Shown: positions 8,921 through 19,007 of the stretch, in pieces
Layout of the letters: each line of letters begins with the position of its first letter
How positions within the stretch are numbered: position 1 is the stretch's first letter
DNA from: Rhodococcus opacus
Lineage (GTDB): Bacteria; Actinomycetota; Actinomycetes; Mycobacteriales; Mycobacteriaceae
Assembly: GCF_012396235.1 (NCBI RefSeq)
Contig: NZ_JAAXPA010000018.1
Location: 62,001 to 126,000, forward strand
Direction of reading: 5' to 3'
Length of the DNA: 64,000 bases
Notes under the pieces: generated by a model
Databases searched by the model: none
Seen by the model: only the letters and a program-made list of their open reading frames with translations
Told to the model about the DNA's origin: nothing
Program-made: the position numbers and the translations under genes

Positions 8921-10918
8921 TTGATCGGCGAGCTGCTCGACCGGCGCTATCGGGTGGATGCCACGATCGCGCGTGGCGGCATGTCCACCGTCTACCGGGG
9001 GCTCGACACGCGTCTCGACCGTCCGGTAGCCATCAAGGTGATGGATCCGCAGTTCGCGGCCGACCCGGCGTTCGTCACCCGGTTCGAGTTCGAGGCCCGC
9101 TCGGTCGCACGACTCAAGCACCCGTCGCTGGTCGCGGTCTACGACCAGGGGCACGACCGCGAGCACGCGTTCCTGGTGATGGAACTCGTCGACGGCGGAA
9201 CGCTCCGCGAACTGCTCCGGGAACGCGGGCCGATGCCGCCGCACGCGGTGGCCGCGGTCGCGGGCCCGGTTCTCGACGCGCTCGCCGTCGCTCACCGGGC
9301 CGGTCTCGTGCACCGCGACATCAAACCCGAGAACATCCTGATCTCCGACGGCGGTGAGGTGAAGATCGCCGACTTCGGTCTGGTGCGGGCCGCCGCCGCG
9401 TCGACCACCACGTCAAACAGTGTGATTCTGGGCACGGCGGCATATCTGTCGCCGGAGCAGGTGACGTCCGGGATCGCGGACACCCGCAGCGACGTCTACT
9501 CCACCGGTGTCCTGCTGTTCGAACTCCTCACTGGACGGACCCCGTTCACCGGGGACACGTCGTTGTCCGTCGCCTATCAGCGGATCAACCAGGACGTTCC
9601 GAGGCCGGGTTCGTACATCGCGGGCGTCCCGCCCGAGTTCGACGAACTCGTCGCGGAGGCCACCCACCGGGAACCGTCGCACCGCTTCGCCAACGCCGAG
9701 CAGATGGGCTCGGCCCTGCGCGGCATCGCGGCGGCGCTCGACCTGCCCGCCTATCGGGTGCCCGCCCCGCGACGCTCGGCGCAGCACCTGAGCGCCGCGG
9801 CCGCCGCGAGCGCGCCTCCCCTGAGCGCGCCGCCGGGCCCCGCCGCACCGCCCACCGTGCACCTTCCCCCCGCCGCGCCGCTGTCGCCGCCCAGCCCGCT
9901 ACCGGCGCAGCCCGGTGTCCAGCACACGCGGGTCGTCACCACCCAGACTCCGCGCCCGCCGATCGACGAACCGTCGTTCGGGGTGGAGGACGAACCCGAC
10001 GACGGCTACCACTACCCCGACTTCGCCGCCGAACGGCAGCGGTCGCGCCGGACCACGATCGTGTGGTTGCTCGTGATCCTGATGCTCGCCCTGGCGGTGG
10101 GTTTCGGTGGCTGGTGGATGGGTTCGGGCAGATTCACCGCGGTCCCGACCACCGACGGTCTCGATCGCGGTGCGGCGGTGACGGCGATCGAAGCGGCCGG
10201 TCTGTCGACGGAGATCCGGGGGCAGTATTCCGACACGGCTGCGCTCGACACGGTGCTGGGTACCGATCCCACCGGCGGTTCGCGGATCTCCCGCGACGGC
10301 ACGGTGGCTCTTCTCGTCTCCCTCGGGAGGCCGACGGTCCCGCCGCTGCCCGCGGGCGGTGAGCGCGCCGGAATCGAGCAGGAACTGCGGAACCGCACGT
10401 TCACCCCGGTCGACGGCGGTCAGGCGTTCAGCGCGAAGGTCCCGATCGGTGCGGTGGCCGCACTCGACCCGGCACCGGGTACCGAGCTCGCGACCGGTTC
10501 CACGGTCAAACTGATCGTCAGCAAAGGTGCACCGCCGGTCGACGTTCCCGACGTGAAGGGCATGTCGGAAGCCGAGGCCCGCGCGTCACTCGAGGCGGTG
10601 GGCATCGTCGTGCAGGACGTCACCACGGACTTCGACCGCAACGTCGCCGCCGGGGACGCGATCGCCACCAGCCCGAAGGCGGGCGCCCGCGTCAATGCGG
10701 GTACCAGCGTGACGTTGAGTGTGTCGAATGCGGTGCGAATTCCGTCGATGCTGGGCCGGACGGTCGGATCCGCGCGGGACGAACTGAGCCGTCTCGGACT
10801 CGACGTCAAGGTGCGTTCGGTGACCGACACGGACAGGTCGTTCGTCATCAGCCAGAACCCGGGCAGCGGCGATCTGGTGAAGCCCGGGAGCACGGTCACC
10901 CTGGTCTCACTGCCCTGA
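8921..10918 (+). CDS. pknL: Ser/Thr protein kinase PknL with PASTA repeats
   Basis: Transmembrane Hanks-type kinase of 665 residues. Kinase domain 10-275 with Gly-rich loop (17-24), catalytic Lys39, HRDIKPEN (131-138), DFG (151-153) and the GTAAYLSPE segment (171-179); then a Pro/Ala-rich linker (about 290-350), one membrane helix (380-400) and four PASTA repeats (about 404-470, 471-535, 536-600, 601-665) that would face the wall and could sense muropeptides. From memory, M. tuberculosis PknL is about 399 residues and lacks PASTA, so the extracellular half is a notable difference. Start: TTG 8921 lies 6 nt after a perfect GGAGGT; an in-frame GTG at 8900 precedes that site. Divergent from the Rv2175c-like gene. 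Confidence 0.92.
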   Translation: MIGELLDRRYRVDATIARGGMSTVYRGLDTRLDRPVAIKVMDPQFAADPAFVTRFEFEARSVARLKHPSLVAVYDQGHDREHAFLVMELVDGGTLRELLRERGPMPPHAVAAVAGPVLDALAVAHRAGLVHRDIKPENILISDGGEVKIADFGLVRAAAASTTTSNSVILGTAAYLSPEQVTSGIADTRSDVYSTGVLLFELLTGRTPFTGDTSLSVAYQRINQDVPRPGSYIAGVPPEFDELVAEATHREPSHRFANAEQMGSALRGIAAALDLPAYRVPAPRRSAQHLSAAAAASAPPLSAPPGPAAPPTVHLPPAAPLSPPSPLPAQPGVQHTRVVTTQTPRPPIDEPSFGVEDEPDDGYHYPDFAAERQRSRRTTIVWLLVILMLALAVGFGGWWMGSGRFTAVPTTDGLDRGAAVTAIEAAGLSTEIRGQYSDTAALDTVLGTDPTGGSRISRDGTVALLVSLGRPTVPPLPAGGERAGIEQELRNRTFTPVDGGQAFSAKVPIGAVAALDPAPGTELATGSTVKLIVSKGAPPVDVPDVKGMSEAEARASLEAVGIVVQDVTTDFDRNVAAGDAIATSPKAGARVNAGTSVTLSVSNAVRIPSMLGRTVGSARDELSRLGLDVKVRSVTDTDRSFVISQNPGSGDLVKPGSTVTLVSLP

Positions 10919-10941
10919 CCCCGCAGGTGCAGGGCAGTGAG
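10906..10941. terminator. hairpin at pknL/aroG convergent junction
   Basis: A perfect 12-bp inverted repeat (10906-10917 with 10930-10941, 12-nt loop) straddles the pknL stop codon, so the left arm encodes the last pknL codons. It sits between the convergent pknL and aroG ends and would act as a terminator for either strand. There is no long T-run, which is common for actinobacterial terminators. Confidence 0.6.
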
Positions 10942-10961
10942 GGTCCGAATGATGCGGGCGA

Positions 10962-12389
<1,428 letters not shown>

Positions 12390-12881
12390 TCACCGGAGTG
12401 AGCGCGCCGCCCGAACTGCCTCGAACTTCGCCAGGTTGTGCCGGGCGTCGGCGAGGGCGTCGTGCGCGTCACCCGGTGCAGGTGGGAGCGCCGGGCTGCC
12501 GTGTTCCTCCCAGTACTGGCGGAGTTCCCGCGTGTACCGGGGCAGCGACTGCGGCAGCTCCGTCATGTCCCCCCACAACTGGCAGAGGGCGACGTGGTCG
12601 TAGGCGGCCACCCACGCCCACAGTTCGGGGACGATGCCGGGCCGGGGAATCAGGAACGCGTAGAGGTCGTCGCGAATGCGGGCGCGGCTCTTCCAGAGGG
12701 GCGACGACGGCGGCGGCAGCTTCGGCAGCACGTTCCTGCGCACCCACTTGCCCGCGCGGTCGGGATCGAACTCGGTGGACACCGCGTAGAATTCACGTCC
12801 GTCCTCCGCGACCACCCCGATCGACACCAGGTCGATCGTGCGACCATCCTCGATGAACTCGCAGTCGTAGAAGTAACGCAC
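12390..12881 (-). CDS. DEDD-type 3'-5' exoribonuclease
   Basis: Small 163-residue nuclease of the Rv2179c/AS family. The first acidic motif is Y-D-C-E-F (D6, E8), A-Y-D-H supplies D95, and H-D-A-L-A-D-A (H140, D145) gives the final His/Asp pair, so the full DEDDh set for two metal ions is present. Rv2179c has 3'-5' RNA exonuclease activity, and similar activity is inferred here. GTG start with TAGTTT ending 6 nt upstream points to leaderless initiation. Followed by aroG on the same strand. Pro-rich 54-61 and 132-136 are unremarkable loops. Confidence 0.85.
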   Translation of the reverse strand: MRYFYDCEFIEDGRTIDLVSIGVVAEDGREFYAVSTEFDPDRAGKWVRRNVLPKLPPPSSPLWKSRARIRDDLYAFLIPRPGIVPELWAWVAAYDHVALCQLWGDMTELPQSLPRYTRELRQYWEEHGSPALPPAPGDAHDALADARHNLAKFEAVRAARSLR

Positions 12882-12948
12882 GCCCGCAAACTATGCCTCA
12901 CCCGTTGGCGTCATCCGGATCCACCCCTACCTCGTGAAGGAGGCCTCG

Positions 12949-14271
12949 GTGCGCGCAACCTCCGACGGTCGACAGTCCGCCGCCCCTGTCGCGGACCTGA
13001 TCGACCCCCCGCGGGTGCCTCTGCATCTCCGCATCGGAGGTCTCGTCGTCCGAGTCCTCGTCCTCGCCGGGCTCGCAATCGGATTCGCCTACAACCTGCT
13101 CGGACTGCCCGGCCTGCGGGACTTCGGCAGTTACTACCGGCTGGATCTCGACGTCTACCGCCTGGGCGGTTCGGTGTTTCTGCACGGCCCGACCCTGTAC
13201 GGGTCGATGCCGGCCACCCAGATGGGCAACTTCCTGCCGTTCACTTACCCGCCGCTCGCCGCCGTCGTCTTCAGTCCGCTGTCGACGGTGTCGCTGGCGA
13301 CTGCCGGGACCGTCGTGACGGTGTTGTCGCTGATCGCGTTGTTCGGTGTTCTCGTCGTCACGCTCGACTCGCTGGGCATCGCACCCCGCACCACGCTGGT
13401 GTGGACTGCCCTCGGTGCGCTCGCGGTGTCGATGGCCCTCGAACCCGTCTCGTCGACCCTGGACTACGGGCAGATCAACATCCTGCTGATGCTGCTGGTC
13501 GCCGCGGACTGCCTGCCGAAGAAGACGCCGTGGCCGCGCGGCGTGCTGATCGGCCTCGCGGCGGCGGTGAAGCTGACGCCCGCCGTGTTCATCCTGTACT
13601 TCCTGGTGCGCAAGGACTTCCGCTCCGCCGTCGTGACCGGGGTCAGTTTCCTCGCGTTCAGCGCAGTGGGCGCGATCGCGACGTGGAACGACTCCGTCAC
13701 CTACTGGACGCACACGCTCTTCGATTCCGATCGGATCGGCACCCCGGCGTATCCGGCGAACCAGAGCATCACCGGTGTGCTGGCCCGGCTCGGCCTGAGC
13801 GACTCGGTGCGCACCCCGTTCTGGCTGCTGCTGAGCGTCGTGGTTCTCGCACTCGTGATTCTCGCGATGGCGCGGGCGCTCCGGTCCGGCGAGACCGCGC
13901 TCGCGCTCGGACTCAACGCCGTTCTCGGACTGCTCGTCTCCCCCGTGTCCTGGTCGCACCACTGGGTGTGGTCGGTGCCGGTGATCCTCGTGCTCGGGGT
14001 CCTCGCCTACCGCCGTCGAAGTGTCGCCCTGGCGGTCACGGCCGTGGCCGGCGTCGTCGTCGTGAGGCTCGCCGCGCACTGGAAACTCGGGGTGGGCCGC
14101 TGGAGCGGAACCCACTGGAATCTGTGGGATCAGTTCCTGGCGTCGTCGTACGTGTGGTGGGGACTCGCCGTGGTGCTGGTCGCGATCGTCGCGTTCCGCA
14201 CCCGCCCCTCACAGTCCGACGAGGACGATCGGTCGGAGACCTCCGACGATCTCACCGTCCCCGTCGGCTGA
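12949..14271 (+). CDS. alpha-1,2-mannosyltransferase, GT87 family
   Basis: Polytopic polyprenyl-phosphate-mannose-dependent enzyme (440 residues, about 10-11 membrane segments) in the position of Rv2181, which adds alpha-1,2-mannose branches to lipomannan/lipoarabinomannan. The first extracytoplasmic loop has L-D-L-D-V-Y-R (65-71), the usual acidic motif of this family, and the F-T-Y-P-P-L-A-A block follows at about 100-107. The C-terminus is a charged tail of about 25 residues. GTG 12949 was chosen because a perfect AAGGAGG (12937-12943) sits 5 nt upstream; a GTG at 12934 precedes that site. It would act on the mannan made by MptA of this window. Confidence 0.88.
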   Translation: MRATSDGRQSAAPVADLIDPPRVPLHLRIGGLVVRVLVLAGLAIGFAYNLLGLPGLRDFGSYYRLDLDVYRLGGSVFLHGPTLYGSMPATQMGNFLPFTYPPLAAVVFSPLSTVSLATAGTVVTVLSLIALFGVLVVTLDSLGIAPRTTLVWTALGALAVSMALEPVSSTLDYGQINILLMLLVAADCLPKKTPWPRGVLIGLAAAVKLTPAVFILYFLVRKDFRSAVVTGVSFLAFSAVGAIATWNDSVTYWTHTLFDSDRIGTPAYPANQSITGVLARLGLSDSVRTPFWLLLSVVVLALVILAMARALRSGETALALGLNAVLGLLVSPVSWSHHWVWSVPVILVLGVLAYRRRSVALAVTAVAGVVVVRLAAHWKLGVGRWSGTHWNLWDQFLASSYVWWGLAVVLVAIVAFRTRPSQSDEDDRSETSDDLTVPVG

Positions 14272-14284
14272 GAGGTCGCGGCGG

Positions 14285-15043
14285 TCAGCTCGCCCGCGTG
14301 TCCGGCAGTCGCGTGACGGTGGTCGCGTCGCTCGCCGGCGCCACATCGGCCACCGAGGCGTCGGCGGCGGGCGCCTTCTTCTTCAGCGTCGCCGCGTAGA
14401 TGTCGACGTACTCCTGACCCGACAGCTTCATCAGCTTGTACATGACCTCGTCGGTGACGGCCCGCTCCACGAAACGGTTGCCGCCCATGCCCTCGAACCG
14501 CGAGAAGTCGATGGGCTCACCGACGCGGATGGTGACCTTCGAAGGACGCCACACCCGGGAGCCGATCGGGTTGACCTTCTCCGTTCCGATCATGGCGACC
14601 GGGATGACCTTCACACCGGATTCGAGAGCCATGCGGGCCAGGCCCGTCTTGCCCTTGTAGAGGCGGCCGTCGGGCGACCGGGTGCCCTCCGGGTAGATGC
14701 CGAGCAGCTTGCCCTGCGAGAGGACGCGCAACCCGGCGTTCAATGCGTCCTGCGCGGCGTCCGCGCCCGTCCGGTCGATCGGCACCTGGCCGACCACCGA
14801 GAAGAACCAGCGCTGGAATGCGCCCTTGAGTCCCGTCCCGGTGAAGTACTCGCTCTTGGCGAGAAAAGTGATCCTCCGCGGCACACGCAACGGCAGGAAG
14901 AACGAATCCAGCACGGCCTGATGGTTACTCGCCAAGATGGCGCCACCCTCCGCCGGAATGTTCTCCGTACCCTCCACGGTCGGCCTACCCAGCCCCCAGA
15001 GAACCGGCCCCAAAAACACGTACTTGAAGAGCCAGTACCACAT
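14285..15043 (-). CDS. 1-acylglycerol-3-phosphate acyltransferase family
   Basis: PlsC-type acyltransferase, 252 residues, placed like Rv2182c. Motif I is N-H-Q-A-V-L-D (His41, Asp46), motif III E-G-T-R-S (119-123), and V-I-P-V-A-M-I-G follows as motif IV, so the catalytic set is complete. An N-terminal hydrophobic stretch (about 5-18) suggests membrane association. The C-terminus carries an Ala/Lys-rich tail. ATG 15043 has GGGAGGG 5 nt upstream; a GTG at 15061 would place that site inside the gene. Substrate may be lysophosphatidic acid or another lysolipid. Convergent with the mannosyltransferase, ends 13 nt apart. Confidence 0.88.
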   Translation of the reverse strand: MWYWLFKYVFLGPVLWGLGRPTVEGTENIPAEGGAILASNHQAVLDSFFLPLRVPRRITFLAKSEYFTGTGLKGAFQRWFFSVVGQVPIDRTGADAAQDALNAGLRVLSQGKLLGIYPEGTRSPDGRLYKGKTGLARMALESGVKVIPVAMIGTEKVNPIGSRVWRPSKVTIRVGEPIDFSRFEGMGGNRFVERAVTDEVMYKLMKLSGQEYVDIYAATLKKKAPAADASVADVAPASDATTVTRLPDTRAS

Positions 15044-15173
15044 GGCGTCCCTCCCGTTCACAACCCAAGCTTCGTTCGGGTCGACTCTACTTCGGGTGGG
15101 TGAGGGTCGCTACACACGCCCGGGAGCCCCGCACAGCATCACACTCTGCGGGTTTACAGCAGTAGGCCGGACG

Positions 15174-16169
15174 TCAACCCACCCGATCGGGCAGGACGGC
15201 CCGAGCGAGTTCCGCCGCTCCGATCATGCCCGCCGCCTCCCCCAGCTGGGTAGGCCGGATGCGGGCGAGCGGCCGGTGCCCGGCCCCCGTCGTCAGCGCC
15301 GCGTAGTGCTCGCGGGCCTCGTCGATGAACAGCGGTGAGGAACTCGCGACCCCACCGGCGATCACGACGAGATCCGGGTCGTACACGTCCCCGATGAGCG
15401 CCAGGCCGACGCCGAGCCAACGGGCGAACTCCCGCATGGTCTCCAGTGCCAGTGGATCGCCGTCCTGTGCCGCGCCCGCGATCCGCCGGCCCGTCAGCGC
15501 ACCGGGATCGACCGCCACCTCCCGCGCCAGGACGGTCGACGTCGCCGGATCCGCGGCCAGAAGTTCGATCGCGGTGTCGACGAGGGCCGTCCCGCTGCAG
15601 TACCGCTCCCAGCAGCCGTGTTTGCCGCACGCGCACGGGCGCCCGTCGGGGACCACCTGGATGTGGCCGAGTTCGGGTGCGACGCCGTGGCTGCCGCGGT
15701 ACAGCCGGCCGTCCGCGAGGAGCGCCGCGCCGATACCCGTGCCGATCGCGAGCATCACCACGTTCCGGCCGCCTGCGGCCGCACCGAACCGGTGCTCGGC
15801 CCAGGCCGCCGCGTTCACGTCGTGCTCGAGGATCACCGGCAGACCGAGACGCTGCCCGAGGTCCCGGCCGACGGGTGCACCCACCCACGGCAGATGCGGC
15901 GCGAACCGCACCGTCGTGCGGTCGGGCGTGATGAACCCGGCGACCGCCAGCCCCACCGCGGCGACGTCGTGCCGCGCGGACAGCTCCCGGACCGCGCGGT
16001 CCAGGCCGTTCTCGAGTGCCTTCGCCGACGCCGGGGTCGGCGACTGGAGCGAATCGAGCACCTCACCGGCCGAGTCGACCACCGACGCACGGATGCTCGT
16101 TCCACCCACGTCGATGCCGATGGTCAGCGCCGCGCTGCCGCCACGTTCGCTGCCCGTGCCTGTGCTCAT
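15174..16169 (-). CDS. ROK family sugar kinase (glucokinase-like)
   Basis: ATP-dependent sugar kinase, 331 residues. ROK fold with phosphate-binding D-V-G-G-T-S (20-25), catalytic Asp117 in E-H-D-V-N-A-A, A-I-G-T-G-I-G (141-147), E-L-G-H (166-169) and the zinc cluster C-A-C-G-K-H-G-C (179-186) with C191. No N-terminal helix-turn-helix, so an enzyme rather than a ROK repressor; glucokinase is the best guess. ATG 16169 starts the recognisable fold; an ATG at 16187 is possible. I recall no counterpart at this place in M. tuberculosis, so it looks like an insertion in the conserved order. Confidence 0.85.
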   Translation of the reverse strand: MSTGTGSERGGSAALTIGIDVGGTSIRASVVDSAGEVLDSLQSPTPASAKALENGLDRAVRELSARHDVAAVGLAVAGFITPDRTTVRFAPHLPWVGAPVGRDLGQRLGLPVILEHDVNAAAWAEHRFGAAAGGRNVVMLAIGTGIGAALLADGRLYRGSHGVAPELGHIQVVPDGRPCACGKHGCWERYCSGTALVDTAIELLAADPATSTVLAREVAVDPGALTGRRIAGAAQDGDPLALETMREFARWLGVGLALIGDVYDPDLVVIAGGVASSSPLFIDEAREHYAALTTGAGHRPLARIRPTQLGEAAGMIGAAELARAVLPDRVG

Positions 16170-16239
16170 GGAGATGATTGTGCCCATGCCGGATCGCCGA
16201 CGTGCACGAGTCCGGCGATCCGGTCCGCGCAGAGCACAC

Positions 16240-16641
16240 TCAATGCTTGATGGTGACCGTGATCGGCTCGAACGCCGAGCCGCCGTCCGGTTCGGGCGTT
16301 CCACCGCCCGGGCCGGGTTCCGGAGTGTCGGGGCCGCCGGGGTCCGGGGTGTCGTGAACGGCATGCTCGTCGAGGACCTGCCGCAGCACCGCGATCAGCA
16401 CGGACGCCTGGCCGGCGAGCAGGGTCACGAGATCGTGCTGCTCACCGCGGATCAGGGCCGCGAGTGCGCACACCGGGCACCACGTGCACCCCGACCACTG
16501 CCCGGTTCCGGGCACCCCACCCTCGGCGTCCGCCGGGGCGTGCGGCGCCGCCGCGCGCTGGAGAATCGGCTCGAGACGGTCCAGTGCGGTCTCGGCGAGC
16601 GCCCGCAGCTCGGCCACCAGCTGCGCGTGGTCGTCGTTCAT
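16240..16641 (-). CDS. small conserved protein, Rv2183c-like
   Basis: 133 residues. An N-terminal amphipathic helical part (2-28) leads to W-x-G-C-T-W-C-P-V-C (Cys52, 55 and 58), a cluster of three closely spaced Cys that could bind metal or Fe-S, then a helical region (60-95) and a Pro/Gly-rich disordered tail. The ATG overlaps the stop of the ArsA-type gene (ATGA), so translation is coupled and the two proteins probably work together. No function is known to me; position matches Rv2183c. Confidence 0.75.
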   Translation of the reverse strand: MNDDHAQLVAELRALAETALDRLEPILQRAAAPHAPADAEGGVPGTGQWSGCTWCPVCALAALIRGEQHDLVTLLAGQASVLIAVLRQVLDEHAVHDTPDPGGPDTPEPGPGGGTPEPDGGSAFEPITVTIKH

Positions 16642-17879
16642 ACCGGCCACACCTGCGGGTCGGGCGTGAAGCGCACGACCAGATCGCTTCCGTCGAGTTC
16701 TGCGCCCGCGACGACGCACCGGCGCAGGACCGAGGCGAGGCGGACCCGGCGGCGCACCCCTTCAGCTCCCACGACCAAGTCGTCCTCCACTCGACCCAAC
16801 GTGAGGGTCGACGGGTTCACGAGCGGAAGATACATCCGCATCGTGTACACAGAATCCACACCGGCCCCCGATTCCAGCCCCACCCGCACTGCAGGCGGGT
16901 TCTTCCCCAACACCGCAACCGCGTCCGTGTCGTCGGCATACAACTCCCGGGCGATTCCGCCGAGATCGGCCCACCCTACCGGCTCCGTCACCGACCGGGT
17001 CACCGAGAGGATCACCGTGGCGCCCGCGGAGGCGGTCAGCTCGGCGAGCACCCGCTGCTGCAGGGCTCGCCGCCTGATCAACCATGCCACACCGGGATCG
17101 TCGTGTCCTGCCGGCGAATCGAAGTGCGGCAGAAGGTTGTTCACGAGGATCGCATCGATGCGCAGGCCGGACAGCGCGGCCACCGCCACGGTGCGCCGGG
17201 TCTCCGTCAGCACCACCCGCTCCGGCGTCGTCACCAGTCGCACAGTGGTTTTCGCCCGGTTCGCGAGCATCTCCCGGACCTCGCCGACCGCGGCGACGAC
17301 CTGTTCGATCAGCGTCACCAGCATGACGAGGCGCGGATCGGAACCCAGGAGCGCGACGATGCGGCGGTGCTGCGGCCACACCCGCTCGATGTACTCGAGG
17401 GCCATTGCAGGCGCGGCGAGCGTCCGCAGGCAGTCCGCGGTGGGCGGGCAGTCGACCACGACGGCGTCGTAGTCGCCCTCGGTGGCGAACCGGACGATCT
17501 CGCGCAGCCCGAGCACGTCCTGCACGCCGGGAAGCCCCGTCAGCTCCTCCGGTTCGAGCGCCGACAGCTGGGCACCGTGGTCGTGCGATCCGGCGGCGGC
17601 GAGAACCGCTGCCAGACTCCGGAATCTGTTCTCGAGCAACGTGAGGGTGTCGAGTTCGAGCACGTCGAGGGTGTCGGTGACGGACACGAGGTCCCGGGCG
17701 GCGGCGATCCCGATCACATCGGCGAGGGAGTGCGCCTGGTCGAGGGAGACGAGGAGAGTCCGGTTTCCCGCCTCTGCGGCCGCCTGCGCCGTCGCGGCCG
17801 CAAGCGTCGTCTTCCCGACGCCCCCCTTCCCTACGAAGAACTGGACCCGCGCAGGTCCGGCACGACCCTCGCTGCTCAG
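16638..17879 (-). CDS. ArsA/GET3-type P-loop ATPase
   Basis: Cytoplasmic deviant-Walker ATPase, about 413 residues, in the position of Rv2184c. Translating upstream of the first GTG (17717) recovers the essential P-loop G-K-G-G-V-G-K-T-T (17-25) and the switch-I-like S-L-D-Q-A-H-S-L; V-V-D-C-P-P-T is the Walker B region. No ATG, GTG or TTG precedes the P-loop in frame, so the start is probably the CTG at 17879, overlapping the SRPBCC stop (CTGA) with GGAAGG next to it. A start at 17717 would delete the nucleotide site. It lacks an obvious Cys metalloid site, so arsenite pumping is unlikely. Operon: SRPBCC, ATPase, Cys-containing protein. Confidence 0.8.
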   Translation of the reverse strand: MSSEGRAGPARVQFFVGKGGVGKTTLAAATAQAAAEAGNRTLLVSLDQAHSLADVIGIAAARDLVSVTDTLDVLELDTLTLLENRFRSLAAVLAAAGSHDHGAQLSALEPEELTGLPGVQDVLGLREIVRFATEGDYDAVVVDCPPTADCLRTLAAPAMALEYIERVWPQHRRIVALLGSDPRLVMLVTLIEQVVAAVGEVREMLANRAKTTVRLVTTPERVVLTETRRTVAVAALSGLRIDAILVNNLLPHFDSPAGHDDPGVAWLIRRRALQQRVLAELTASAGATVILSVTRSVTEPVGWADLGGIARELYADDTDAVAVLGKNPPAVRVGLESGAGVDSVYTMRMYLPLVNPSTLTLGRVEDDLVVGAEGVRRRVRLASVLRRCVVAGAELDGSDLVVRFTPDPQVWPV

Positions 17880-18313
17880 CCTTCCACCCGCTTCTTGAGT
17901 TCCTTGAGCGCGGTGTCGGTGATCGCCTTCTCCGCCTTGCGCTTGAACAGGCCGATCATCGGAATGGTGAGGTCGACGGTGAGCTCGTATGTGACGGTGG
18001 TGCCGCCGCCCGGCTCGTCCTCCAGAACGTACGAACCGAACTGCGACTTCTGGATCTCACCGGACTCGAGCTCCCAGCTGACCGATTTGCCGTCGGGAGC
18101 CCAGTCGTAGCGGAGTACGTACGTGTCCTTGACCATGCCCGCGTCGAGCACGAACCGCACCCGGTCGGCCCGGCCGCCCTGTCCGGGTTCCATGACCTCG
18201 ACGGACTTCGCTGCGGCCACCCACGCCGGGTACGCGTCGAAATCGGCGATCACATCCATCACCCGGGCGGGCGGCGCCTCGATACTGATCGACCTCTTGG
18301 TCCTCTCGGGCAT
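17876..18313 (-). CDS. SRPBCC (START-like) protein, TB16.3-like
   Basis: 145-residue helix-grip protein of the polyketide cyclase/START-like superfamily, matching Rv2185c (TB16.3) in position and length. It begins with the typical S-I-S-I-E-A-P-P-A-R-V-M-D-V-I-A-D strand and helix and ends in a long C-terminal helix over the ligand cavity (about 118-143). Such proteins bind hydrophobic ligands; the ligand here is unknown. ATG 18313 has an AAGGAAG ribosome site. Its stop overlaps the proposed ArsA-type start, so the pair is translationally coupled. Confidence 0.85.
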   Translation of the reverse strand: MPERTKRSISIEAPPARVMDVIADFDAYPAWVAAAKSVEVMEPGQGGRADRVRFVLDAGMVKDTYVLRYDWAPDGKSVSWELESGEIQKSQFGSYVLEDEPGGGTTVTYELTVDLTIPMIGLFKRKAEKAITDTALKELKKRVEG

Positions 18314-18464
18314 GGAGTGAACGCTTCCTTTCGCCTGGCCGACCCGCTCGTCGATCGCGGGGCCACGCCGTTACCGGTGTCGTATGTCTGTGTTGTGCCC
18401 GACTATCACACACGATCTCGGCGCCCTGACACAATGCCGACCCCGCCGCGCGGCCGGATCTGCC

Positions 18465-18854
18465 TCAGGACGGCGGTTCTCCCGCAGCGCGACCGGCCTC
18501 GAGTTCCTTCTTCACCTCGAAGGACATGACCTTTCCCTCGACGCGCCTGCGACGGTTCAGTGCGGCCAGATCGGGGGTGCCCTCGCTGCGGGCCGGTTCG
18601 GCGTGGAGGAAGTAGTGGACGATCGCCCCGTCCAGCACCGGCTCGAGCCACACTTCCATCGTTCCGGTGAGGGGTCCGGCCACCGTCCACCGGATGCCCT
18701 TCTCGGCCCGGTCCTCGCGGACGGCGAGAGTGAGATCGGGCCACCACCGGCGCCAGCGGGCCGGCGGGGCGATCGCCGCCGCGACCTGCTGTGGTGGGGC
18801 CGCGATGAACGTCTGGTCTGCGACCTGAATGCTGCTCACGGCGACTAGCTTCAC
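18465..18854 (-). CDS. second SRPBCC-family protein, Rv2186c-like
   Basis: 129-residue protein with a helix-grip pattern: Q-T-F-I-A-A-P-P-Q-Q-V-A-A-A-I then W-R-R-W-W-P-D-L, W-T-V-A-G-P, G-T-M-E-V-W-L-E-P and a charged final helix. Position and length match Rv2186c. It lies 151 nt upstream of the other SRPBCC gene, same strand, so the minus-strand group here is SRPBCC, SRPBCC, ATPase, Cys-containing protein. GTG start at 18854; a GTG five codons later is possible. Ligand unknown. Divergent from fadD15. Confidence 0.8.
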   Translation of the reverse strand: MKLVAVSSIQVADQTFIAAPPQQVAAAIAPPARWRRWWPDLTLAVREDRAEKGIRWTVAGPLTGTMEVWLEPVLDGAIVHYFLHAEPARSEGTPDLAALNRRRRVEGKVMSFEVKKELEAGRAAGEPPS

Positions 18855-19007
18855 ATACCGCTGCCGGCGGTGGCCGCGGGGTTCCGCAGCACCTCGCCGG
18901 CAGGGCTCTGACCACGCTTCTTCGGCCTGGAAGCAGGCCGGGCGGGGGAAGGTCTAAAGTTGGGACGACAATCCTACTCGTCAGTATCTTCAGTGTCGGA
19001 GGTTTTC

